DNA from: Terriglobia bacterium
GTDB taxonomy: Bacteria; Acidobacteriota; Terriglobia; Acidiferrales; UBA7541
Direction of reading: 5' to 3'
Assembly (NCBI GenBank): GCA_020073485.1
Contig: JAIQFB010000019.1
Span: 1 to 64,000, forward strand
Length of the DNA: 64,000 bases
The position numbers were made by a program, and so were the translations under genes. The notes under the pieces were generated by a model, which searched no databases, was not told the origin of the DNA, and saw only the letters and a program-made list of their open reading frames with translations. Below are positions 24,762-32,324 of this stretch, piece by piece. Position 1 is the stretch's first letter; each line of letters opens with the position of its first letter.

Positions 24762-27326
24762 CTATTTTCGCAAGGCAGGGGAAAACCTCGGGCGCCACAC
24801 AATTTTTAAAGCTTCGAACCAGACAATGCTGAACAACCCCGCCGCAAGGCACAGCGCAACATCGGATGCCTGCAGTCTTGAAAACCGGAACAACGCTTGA
24901 ATCGGGGGGACAAAGAGAACCACGCTGAGGAACACCGCGGCACTCAGCACTACCCACCACATGGCAGGATTCGGGGAGCGCCACATGTCCAATATAGTCC
25001 GCGTCCAGGAACGGTTCGTGAGGATCAAAGCCAAATTTGCGATGATCAGCGTTGTAAAGGTGAGGGCGCGGACGCTGGTCTCGGTTTCAGCGCGAAACAT
25101 GGCGGCCGCAAAGACGCCGAGGACTACCAGCAGCACACTCGCGCCTTGCAGAAGGCTCACCGTCAATGTTCTCCGATCAAAAAGGGGTTGCTTCGGGTTG
25201 CGGGGCGGCCGCTCCATCACGTCTGCTTCCTCCGGCTCCGCTTCAAAGGCGACGGAACAGGCCGGATCAATGACTAATTCCAGGAAAACCACGTGGAGCG
25301 GCAACATAACCAGCGGCCACTTAAGAATAACCGGAACTAAAGCGAGGCCGGCAATTGGCACGTGGACCGCCATGACGTACGCCATGGCCTTCTTGAGATT
25401 ATCGAATATCCTGCGGCCGAGACGGACCGCTTGCACGATGGACGTGAAAGAATCGTCAAGCAGTACAAGGTCGGCCGCTTCGCGCGCCACGTCCGTGCCC
25501 CGGCCCCCCATGGCGATTCCGATGTGCGCAGCCTTGAGTGCCGGGGCGTCGTTTACCCCGTCACCCGTCATTGCGACAATATCGCCATTGGTTTTAAGTG
25601 CCTCAACCAATCGCAATTTCTGCTCCGGCACAACGCGTGCGAAAATGTTCACCAGGCTGGCTTCGCGGCGCAATGTTGTGTCGTCCATACCATCGAGATC
25701 CGGACCGGTAAGGGCACGTTCGTTTCCCCGCAATCCAATTTGGCGAGCGATACTCTGTGCTGTTCCAGCGAAGTCGCCTGTGATCATCACAATTCGAATT
25801 CCTGCTGCGTAGCACTCTCGCACCGCGTCGGCGATTTCGGGACGTACGGGATCGGCCAGCGCAACCATTCCCAGGAAATGGAACCCGAATTCGTGGGGAT
25901 CTTCAGGTAGCACACCGTCTCGAAATCCAGCCTTAGCCACCCCCAGAATTCGATATCCTTCCGCCGCCATCGCCTCCGCGTGGTTTTTGATCTCCTCGAA
26001 TTGCGATGGCGAAAGGCGACACAATTCGGCCACGGCGCCGGGGGCTCCTTTCACCGCTACAATCCGGCCATCCTGCGCAGGTGAATCCCAAACGCGGGTG
26101 ACGGCCAAAAGCTTAGGGGAGAGAGGGTATTCGCGCACCAATTTCCATGCCTCATGCAGCTGGATGGTTGTACTTAGGTGCTGTTTGCCGGCTTGCTGCA
26201 AAGCAAAGTCCATGGGATCAAAGCCTTCTCGCTGGCTGGCGAGAACGCCAAATTCGAGAACTTCGGAGAAGTCGCCGCCAAGGCGGCTCTCAACGGAAGC
26301 ATCGAGTTCCTGAAACTGACCGTTGGCCAGAAGTTTCTTAACCGACATCTGGTTCTGTGTGAGCGTACCGGTTTTGTCCACGCACAACACAGTGGCGGAT
26401 CCGAGCGTTTCGATTGCGCTCGCACGCCGGGTCAATACATTCCTCCGTGAAATGCGCCAAGCTCCCAGAGCAAGAAACACTGTCAATACGACGGCAAATT
26501 CTTCCGGGAGCAATGACATGGCGACGGTGATCCCCACGAGGATTCCGCTTAGCCAACTACCACTGGATAGACCATGGATAAGCGCCACCAAGGCACAAAT
26601 GGAAAGGCCGAGGACTCCCATGATGCCCACGATGCGCTTGGTTTCTTTCTTGAGGTGACTCACCTCCGGTTCGATCGTCTGAAGGGCTTTACCTACGCGA
26701 CCCAACTCAGTTTGCAATCCTGTCAGTCTGACTTCGGCTATGCCGTTACCTTGCACAATCAGGCTACCGGAATAAACGAACGGGAGGCCATCACCGCCGG
26801 GCCGGCCCAAGCGGAGGCTTACGTTTCCGGCAGACTTCCGAACTGGCAGCGATTCCCCGGTCAGCAGCGACTCGTCGACGGATAAACTGACACAGGAAAA
26901 AACAACGCCATCAGCCGGCACGCGATCGCCTTCGGTGAGAATGATGATATCGCCCCGGACTACGTCCCGCCCCGCGATTCGTTTTTGGAGCCCATCTCGA
27001 ATCACCAGGGCCCGCGGACTGGAAAGGTCGCGCAGCGCTTCCAGTGCGCGTTCCGTCTTTGTTTGCTGGTAAAGGTCGATTCCAAGAACTGCAATGATCG
27101 AAATCAGCAGGACGAGCGAATCGCGTGGTTCGCCCAGGATGAGATAGATCACCCCAGCTGCGACCAGCAGCAAGATCATTGGTTCACTCAGGACTTCCCA
27201 TGCGATCGCCAGAAAACTGCGGGGCTTCGCTGAAGGCAACTCGTTGGGTCCCTCTGCCTTAAGCCGAGCCGCTGCTTGCTCCTGAGTGAGACCGAAAATT
27301 GCCGTGTTATGAGGTTCCTTTGTCAT
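24762..27326 (-). CDS. P-type cation-transporting ATPase (P2 type)
   Basis: The 854-residue protein has all P-type ATPase signatures: actuator loop LLTGESLPV, phosphorylation site CVDKTGTLTQNQMSV, and hinge MTGDGVNDAPALKAAHIGIA. The membrane motif LLPEEFAVVL replaces the PEGLP of classical calcium pumps, while the N-terminal cation_ATPase_N segment (FGLTQEQAAARLKAEGPNEL) and C-terminal six-helix block fit the P2 group. No N-terminal heavy-metal domain is present. Calcium or another cation is transported, and the ion cannot be fixed from sequence. Its start overlaps the AI-2E gene end by 20 bases, suggesting coexpression. Confidence 0.9.
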   Translation of the reverse strand: MTKEPHNTAIFGLTQEQAAARLKAEGPNELPSAKPRSFLAIAWEVLSEPMILLLVAAGVIYLILGEPRDSLVLLISIIAVLGIDLYQQTKTERALEALRDLSSPRALVIRDGLQKRIAGRDVVRGDIIILTEGDRVPADGVVFSCVSLSVDESLLTGESLPVRKSAGNVSLRLGRPGGDGLPFVYSGSLIVQGNGIAEVRLTGLQTELGRVGKALQTIEPEVSHLKKETKRIVGIMGVLGLSICALVALIHGLSSGSWLSGILVGITVAMSLLPEEFAVVLTVFLALGAWRISRRNVLTRRASAIETLGSATVLCVDKTGTLTQNQMSVKKLLANGQFQELDASVESRLGGDFSEVLEFGVLASQREGFDPMDFALQQAGKQHLSTTIQLHEAWKLVREYPLSPKLLAVTRVWDSPAQDGRIVAVKGAPGAVAELCRLSPSQFEEIKNHAEAMAAEGYRILGVAKAGFRDGVLPEDPHEFGFHFLGMVALADPVRPEIADAVRECYAAGIRIVMITGDFAGTAQSIARQIGLRGNERALTGPDLDGMDDTTLRREASLVNIFARVVPEQKLRLVEALKTNGDIVAMTGDGVNDAPALKAAHIGIAMGGRGTDVAREAADLVLLDDSFTSIVQAVRLGRRIFDNLKKAMAYVMAVHVPIAGLALVPVILKWPLVMLPLHVVFLELVIDPACSVAFEAEPEEADVMERPPRNPKQPLFDRRTLTVSLLQGASVLLVVLGVFAAAMFRAETETSVRALTFTTLIIANLALILTNRSWTRTILDMWRSPNPAMWWVVLSAAVFLSVVLFVPPIQALFRFSRLQASDVALCLAAGLFSIVWFEALKIVWRPRFSPALRK

Positions 27327-28431
27327 TGGCAGAGTCGCGTTGCCCGCTTTCGGCAGTCAACTGCCATGAAAAATCCGTTCCCTTCAGCATATCCAGCACC
27401 GCCAGTGTGACCGAAAGGACGACGGGTCCGACAATGATACCTATGATCCCAAACGCCTCGACTCCGCCGAGCAAGGCGAAGAACACGAGCAGAGTATGCA
27501 CTTTGACGTGCGCGCTCACCACATACGGCCTAACCACCACATCGACTTGTCCCACCACGGCAGTCCCCCAGGCCAGAAGAATAATCGCCTTTACCCAATG
27601 ACCACTGAGAATGAGGAGAATCGAAGCGGGTACCCACACCAGAGCGGATCCCACAACAGGGACCAGCGACGCCAGGGCGGTTACGAGAGCCCACAAAATT
27701 GGAGCGGACATCCCCAAGACCCAAAAGGAAAGGCCCGTAAGAAGACCCTGCGCCGCGCCCACGGCAAGGCCGCCATAAAGATTGGCAATCATCGTTTCGC
27801 TGATTCCGGTAAAGAGTCTTTCGGTTTGATCCGTACTTAACGGGAGCATTGCCGAGAGCCCCTGCCGGATACTTCTCCCTTCCCGAAAGAAAAAGAAGAG
27901 GCAAACGAAAACCACAACTGTATCGAGGGCAAAGGACAGCAGGTTGGTTACCGCCGAGGCTCCGATCGAAAGCAGGTAACTGCTGGCCTGCTCCGCCGAT
28001 CGCAGGAAGGCCGCATGCAGATCGACATTTGGAAGAAGATTCGCATAATTACGGAGACGTATCAGCAGGGTCTCTCCCAACTGTGCGAGATACGGAATCA
28101 AGCCTCCTTGCGGCCCGCTTTGTTCGCGCAGCGATTGGATGACCGCATGAAGTTCTTGACTGACTGATATTCCCAGCACCACGATGGGTATGGTCACGAT
28201 TACCATTACGAAGACCGTCGAAAGCGTGGCAGCGACGCTGGGGAGCCGAAAGATGGGCTGCATTCTCGCGTGAAGTGGGTAAAAAACAATCGCCAGCATA
28301 ACCGCGATCATGACGGGCCCCAGGAACGGCTTGGCAATCAGGTAACAGAGGTAAAGCATGACCGCCGCCAGTCCCAGCAAACAGACGACGGCAGCCCGCT
28401 TCCTTGCAGTCTCACCCACTTCGTTTATCAT
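27307..28431 (-). CDS. AI-2E family transporter (PerM/YdiK-like)
   Basis: The 374-residue protein has about eight membrane helices and the family's landmarks: N-terminal FLGPVMIAVMLAIVFYPLHA, the soluble amphipathic middle, LFFFFREGRSIRQGLSAMLPL, and the C-terminal FALLGGVEAFGIIGIIVGPV. Members export small molecules, ions or peptides (TqsA, sodium/proton antiporters). The substrate is unknown. It precedes and overlaps the P-type ATPase gene on the same strand. Confidence 0.88.
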   Translation of the reverse strand: MINEVGETARKRAAVVCLLGLAAVMLYLCYLIAKPFLGPVMIAVMLAIVFYPLHARMQPIFRLPSVAATLSTVFVMVIVTIPIVVLGISVSQELHAVIQSLREQSGPQGGLIPYLAQLGETLLIRLRNYANLLPNVDLHAAFLRSAEQASSYLLSIGASAVTNLLSFALDTVVVFVCLFFFFREGRSIRQGLSAMLPLSTDQTERLFTGISETMIANLYGGLAVGAAQGLLTGLSFWVLGMSAPILWALVTALASLVPVVGSALVWVPASILLILSGHWVKAIILLAWGTAVVGQVDVVVRPYVVSAHVKVHTLLVFFALLGGVEAFGIIGIIVGPVVLSVTLAVLDMLKGTDFSWQLTAESGQRDSANDKGTS

Positions 28432-28627
28432 TTGAAGTCGCTGCTTCCCGTCCGTGCCGTTCGCTCCGGCACTTCTCAGCGCCTGCGCTCTACCGTATCA
28501 CCAGCGGGCCGCAAGCGATAGCAGAGAGCAGGTAACTTCGCTCTGGCTCACGCCCTTATATGACACGATGATTTTCAGGAAGCAAAACGTGAGACTGTAA
28601 TTTCAGAAACGCTTGAGTGCAAAAGTT

Positions 28628-28702
28628 TGGCTCCCCGGGCAAGATTCGAACTTGCAACCCTTCGGTTAACAGCCGAATGCTCTACCGTTGAGCTACCGGG
28701 GA
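28628..28702 (-). tRNA. tRNA-Asn (anticodon GUU), CCA encoded
   Basis: Read on the minus strand the gene starts TCCCCGG and ends CCGGGGA-G-CCA, giving a perfect 7-bp acceptor stem. The D arm reads GCTCAACGGTAGAGC. The anticodon arm is TTCGGCTGTTAACCGAA with GTT in the centre. The T arm carries GTTCGAATC. The length of 75 includes the encoded CCA. There is no tRNA gene beside it. Confidence 0.97.
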
Positions 28703-28799
28703 ACGGACGGCGCCACATGACGATTCGAGTTAAGGGAAGTTTACGCCAGCTCCCTCATTCGAGCAAATGACGGAACCCGGAATTCAAGGGCCGGCAGGA

Positions 28800-30167
28800 C
28801 TACCGGATTTCCACGACGATCGCCTGTTTTTGAGCGTGGCTCGGCTCGAGAAGGAACGTACCCAGAAGATTGGTGGCGAAGGCTGTGATCCCCGCCAGTT
28901 CGAGCATTGCCGAGAATGGCAATATGGACCATGCCCAACCGGCAATTCCCTGATACGCGAGGATTTCGCTGGAGACCCGGAGAGTGCATCCAATTGTTAG
29001 CAGCACGAGGCCAGCAAACATCAACTCGCTGCTCCACAACTGCCGCATCCCGGCGAACGCGGGCAGAATGCGCTGGCCAACGCAAAAAACCATCACGGCG
29101 ATGAATCCCACCGTCAGCGCGTGCCGGGAGGCGCCCCAGATTCCGCCCGATGAATCCCAGAGCCCCGCGGCCACACCAAGCAATGCTCCGGCCAATAACC
29201 AGCCGTAGGCCAGGCGAACGAAGAACGGAAAACTCCGGTGCACGCCTCGTGTTTTCGCTTCCTGCTGCGCCGGCTCAAACACGCGTATCCCCGCGATCGC
29301 CAGAGCCGCCGCCACGACAAATAATACTGTCGCTTCAGCGCCCCAGCCCGCCAGTGTCAGCACAACGCCCGCAACATTCACCAGAACGGCGCCCAACAGC
29401 AACCGGGCACGGCCCGGCTTGAGCCCGAGAAATACGGGCATCCATCGGGTACTGAATCCCCATACAAAAGGCACCAGGAATCCCCAGGTGGCCAATGTGA
29501 GAAACCTCTGGTCCAGAACATGCGATAGGGCCGGGGTTGCGCCGTCCAACGCAAGGTATACGCACGCCGCCAAGTTTGCGATCAGCAGCAGCAGGAATCC
29601 CAGCGCCGCGCTCACCACCACGTAAATCCACGGATCTAATCGCGTCTTGCCCGGGCCTTCAGGCCGGTGCTGGGAGACCGCCCGGAAGAAAATCAGAAAC
29701 GCCAAGAGTTCGAGGACGCCCGAGACTGGAAGCATGACGCGCCATTGCCACCGGTAGACGTTCGCGGCCCAGCGCGCCGTCACTCCGACAGTCCACATGG
29801 CCCAGCATAGCCATGCGGGACCGAAGGCAGGTTTCGCCGCGCCCCGCAATTTGGGAATCGAGTAGAAGCCAATGCCCAAAATAAAACTGCCGATCCACCC
29901 GAACACCTGAGCGTGGCCGTGAGCTTGCAACCACGCGGGCGAAACCGATCCAGCGCTCTCGCTTCCGCTGATCCGCAGCAGATTCCATACTCCCAGAAAA
30001 GTGCCCGGAAGCAGCATGAACAGGAGTCCGGAGCTGATAAAGGCCATCAGCAATCGCGAAACCGAAGCCTCGCGCTCGCGGGCAAGTTGCATGGTCCGCG
30101 CGGGAGAAAGCGGGGAATGACCTTCGCTGCTGGCGGCTACTCCTTGCGCATCGATCGTAATGGACAT
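28800..30167 (-). CDS. nnrS: NnrS-family membrane protein
   Basis: The start at 30165-30167 has a G-rich ribosome binding site (AGGGGGGAC) nine bases upstream. About 12 membrane helices are predicted. The NnrS landmarks are present: WLQAHGHAQVFGWIGSFILG near residues 76-95, GFYSIPKLRG, and a second histidine-containing segment SRHALTVGFIAVMVFC. NnrS proteins bind haem and copper and protect against nitric oxide or related iron-nitrosyl stress. It lies 13 bases downstream of ric, and both are probably driven by the palindrome upstream of ric. Confidence 0.85.
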   Translation of the reverse strand: MSITIDAQGVAASSEGHSPLSPARTMQLAREREASVSRLLMAFISSGLLFMLLPGTFLGVWNLLRISGSESAGSVSPAWLQAHGHAQVFGWIGSFILGIGFYSIPKLRGAAKPAFGPAWLCWAMWTVGVTARWAANVYRWQWRVMLPVSGVLELLAFLIFFRAVSQHRPEGPGKTRLDPWIYVVVSAALGFLLLLIANLAACVYLALDGATPALSHVLDQRFLTLATWGFLVPFVWGFSTRWMPVFLGLKPGRARLLLGAVLVNVAGVVLTLAGWGAEATVLFVVAAALAIAGIRVFEPAQQEAKTRGVHRSFPFFVRLAYGWLLAGALLGVAAGLWDSSGGIWGASRHALTVGFIAVMVFCVGQRILPAFAGMRQLWSSELMFAGLVLLTIGCTLRVSSEILAYQGIAGWAWSILPFSAMLELAGITAFATNLLGTFLLEPSHAQKQAIVVEIR

Positions 30168-30180
30168 GGCGTCCCCCCCT

Positions 30181-30903
30181 TTAGACCACCGAGGCTTCCA
30201 GTTCCACCGCACGCGGAAACAGAATGTTATTTTCCAGGTGCACGTGCTGGTGGAGATCCGCTTCGAAGTCCCGCAACTCCTGGTACAGCGTTTTGTAACT
30301 TGTGCAAGCTTCGGGGGGAGCGGAGTAATCCGAACTGGCTTCGCGAATCTGCCGGACCAATTCTCCCGCGGCGTCGTGCTCTTTCATCATGGCCTGGATC
30401 GGATTTCGCACGGTTTGGAAAAAGGGCGGCTCGACAGCGGCATTTCGGCCGGCCGCATCCTCGACCGCGTCGATGTACGGAAACAGAACCTGTTCTTCCT
30501 TCCGCATGTGCATGGTCATCTCCCGGCTAACTTCGCCGAAAAGAATCTGAATCTTTGCAAGTTCGGGGTGATTCTCCCCATGCTTTGTCTTCACTTTGTC
30601 GAGCAGCGGTTGCACGCCGTCAATGGCCCCGCGAACGTAACGGTGGTGTTTTTCCCGGATGTGCCGGGTCAAATCGCACAGTGGCGCCGACGCCCAGTTT
30701 TCCTCGCCGGCTTGCACCTGCTTGCTGTTTTCCCGAAGCCGCTTCAGGATTTCTTCAGCTGGCACGTCCGCATGCAGGCAAGCTTCCTGCAGTGACTTTC
30801 CACCGCCGCAACAATAGTCCACTCCGGCGTCTTCGAGCACATGCCTGGCTGCCGGATGGGAAAGCGCGATATCTTTAACCTTGGTTTCGTTGTTGAAACT
30901 CAT
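30181..30903 (-). CDS. ric: Iron-sulfur cluster repair di-iron protein Ric/ScdA/YtfE
   Basis: Start at 30901-30903 behind GGGAGG. The 240-residue protein has the ScdA_N domain with its conserved DYCCGGGKSLQEAC (residues about 29-42) and a hemerythrin-like four-helix domain with iron ligands: LCDLTRHIREKHHRYV, ELAKIQILF, MHMRKEEQVLFPYI, MMKEHDAAGELV and LHQHVHLENNILFPRA. Ric repairs iron-sulfur clusters damaged by nitric oxide or peroxide and is a standard NO-stress gene. It is first in a ric-nnrS unit. Confidence 0.95.
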   Translation of the reverse strand: MSFNNETKVKDIALSHPAARHVLEDAGVDYCCGGGKSLQEACLHADVPAEEILKRLRENSKQVQAGEENWASAPLCDLTRHIREKHHRYVRGAIDGVQPLLDKVKTKHGENHPELAKIQILFGEVSREMTMHMRKEEQVLFPYIDAVEDAAGRNAAVEPPFFQTVRNPIQAMMKEHDAAGELVRQIREASSDYSAPPEACTSYKTLYQELRDFEADLHQHVHLENNILFPRAVELEASVV

Positions 30904-30952
30904 GTAGCCTCCCGTCACGATTCGCATTGTGAAGGGCAGGGCGCCGGCGGGC

Positions 30953-30968
30953 AGTGACTAAAGTCACT
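30953..30968. promoter_or_regulatory. Perfect CRP-geometry palindrome upstream of ric
   Basis: AGTGACT-AA-AGTCACT is a perfect inverted repeat, 50 bases before the ric start codon, in the gap between ric and the Crp/Fnr gene (ric lies downstream of it on the same strand). It contains GTGA-N6-TCAC, the operator spacing of CRP, rather than TTGAT-N4-ATCAA of Fnr. The neighbouring regulator has a CRP-like RE..SR recognition helix, so it is the natural candidate to bind here. Confidence 0.65.
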
Positions 30969-30997
30969 CCGCCCGGAGGTCTTTGAAAGAAAATGAA

Positions 30998-31693
30998 TTA
31001 CTCGGAGGAGGCCTGCTCGCGCTGCAGGCCGGAAAGGTCTTTCACGGTAATGCTGCGGCCGTCCACTTCCAGAAATCCTTCGGCTTGCAGCCGGCTCAGG
31101 TTACGGGAAACGATTTCCCTCACGGTACCCAATTCCGCAGCCAGGTCCTGATGGGTTTTGGTGAGCTCCACGCGGATGCCTACTTTCGAAGGCGTGCCGC
31201 CAGCCCATGCCAGCCGCAGAATCAGCGCGATCAACCGGTGCCTCACGGTGGTAAAGGACAAATCCTCGATGATTCCGACCAGGCGGCGCAATCGAGAGCC
31301 CACGACTGCAAGCACCTTCAGCGCCACCTCGGGATGCTCGCGGCAGAAATTCTGGAAATCCACGCGCGAGATGAAAAGCACCTGCGCATCCTCCAGCGCG
31401 GACGCCGAAGCGGGATAATTTCCTCCATCAAATACCGGAAGCTCCGCGAAGGAACTCCCCGGTCCTTCCACAGCCAGAATCTGTTCGCGGCCCGCCGGTG
31501 ATAGTTTAAATATACGAACGCGCCCCGAGGCCACCAGAAACAGCCCCGTGCACGAATCGCCTTCACCGAACAGTAACTCGCCCTGTTGAAAGTGTTTCCG
31601 GGTCACTCGCGCGGCCAGGGCGCGCATCTCCTGCTCGGTGAGGTTCGCGAAAAGTTGCGCTTTTCGCAGCACTAGTTCCACGCGTTCGGTCAT
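30998..31693 (-). CDS. Crp/Fnr family transcriptional regulator of the NO-stress cluster
   Basis: The start is the ATG at 31691-31693 (MTERVEL), with GGAGCGAG upstream. The 231-residue protein has an N-terminal cyclic-nucleotide-type beta-barrel (GELLFGEGDSCTGLFLVASG; FAELPVFDGGNYPASASAL), a dimerisation helix, and a C-terminal winged helix with LAAELGTVREIVSRNLSRLQ. No N-terminal cysteines for an Fnr [4Fe-4S] cluster are seen, and the phosphate-binding residues of true cAMP-CRP are incomplete, so this looks like the DNR/NnrR side of the family. Position before ric and nnrS suggests it responds to NO or redox state, perhaps with haem. Confidence 0.85.
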   Translation of the reverse strand: MTERVELVLRKAQLFANLTEQEMRALAARVTRKHFQQGELLFGEGDSCTGLFLVASGRVRIFKLSPAGREQILAVEGPGSSFAELPVFDGGNYPASASALEDAQVLFISRVDFQNFCREHPEVALKVLAVVGSRLRRLVGIIEDLSFTTVRHRLIALILRLAWAGGTPSKVGIRVELTKTHQDLAAELGTVREIVSRNLSRLQAEGFLEVDGRSITVKDLSGLQREQASSE

Positions 31694-31856
31694 CGGCTCG
31701 CTCCGTAGACCCCTGCTCTTACCATACACGGATGACCAAATGGGATGAATTCCGCAGGAAGCCGAATGCAGTTCAGAGTTGAGTATTTTTTCTGTATCCT
31801 GTAAACGATTGCAGTCCTGCTGGAACCTGAAAAGTGGATGCCTCAAGGAGGGTCTC

Positions 31857-32257
31857 GTGCGCGATCGCGGTAGAGTGAATTCCCGAACGGTTATTCTGTG
31901 GTTCTTGCTGTTTACATCTGTCTCTATTTCGATCGGCGCCGCCGGTTGCAGCGCCCCGAAGCCTGCTGCGGAACAGCCGGCACAGGGGCCGAAGCGCTAT
32001 GTGCTCACCGGCCGAGTTGTTTCCATCGACAAGGCCAAGCTGCAGGTGACCGTGGACGGCGCCGATATTCCCGATTTCATGTCGGCCATGACCATGGGAT
32101 ATGACGCGATCCTCTTTCACCGGAAGATCAGATCAAGGCGGACATCGTGGTGAACGGGAATGACGTCCACCTTGAAAACATTGTGGTGACCAAGAAGGCG
32201 GAGCCGGCGAAAACTCCCGCCGCCAGCCCGGCAACCCCGAAATCCGGCAAACAATAA
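31857..32257 (+). pseudogene. CusF-like copper-binding lipoprotein gene with a frameshift
   Basis: A GTG start at 31857 follows a strong AAGGAGG. The product has a lipoprotein signal (SIGAAGCSAPKP) and a CusF-type beta-barrel: RYVLTGRVVSIDKAKLQVTV then FMSAMTMGY with metal-binding methionines. Near 32105-32125 the frame is lost. The first frame ends at a TGA near 32153 after a basic nonsense tail (FHRKIRSRRTSW), whereas the adjacent frame continues the family sequence DQIKADIVVNGNDVHLENIV and a Pro/Ala/Lys tail to TAA at 32257. One base has been lost or gained. It could be a real pseudogene or an assembly error. Confidence 0.8.
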
Positions 32258-32324
32258 GAAGGCGCGCCGCTCCGTCCGCGGAATGCGGACGGAGCGGCGA
32301 GTCCGAATTTCCTGCAAGCGAAGG

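Noticed and set aside
24301-24900. Plus-strand frame upstream of the nitrate operon
   Set aside because: The translation lacks any fold-like pattern and its end lies inside the P-type ATPase gene on the other strand; the region is better explained as promoter and leader DNA.
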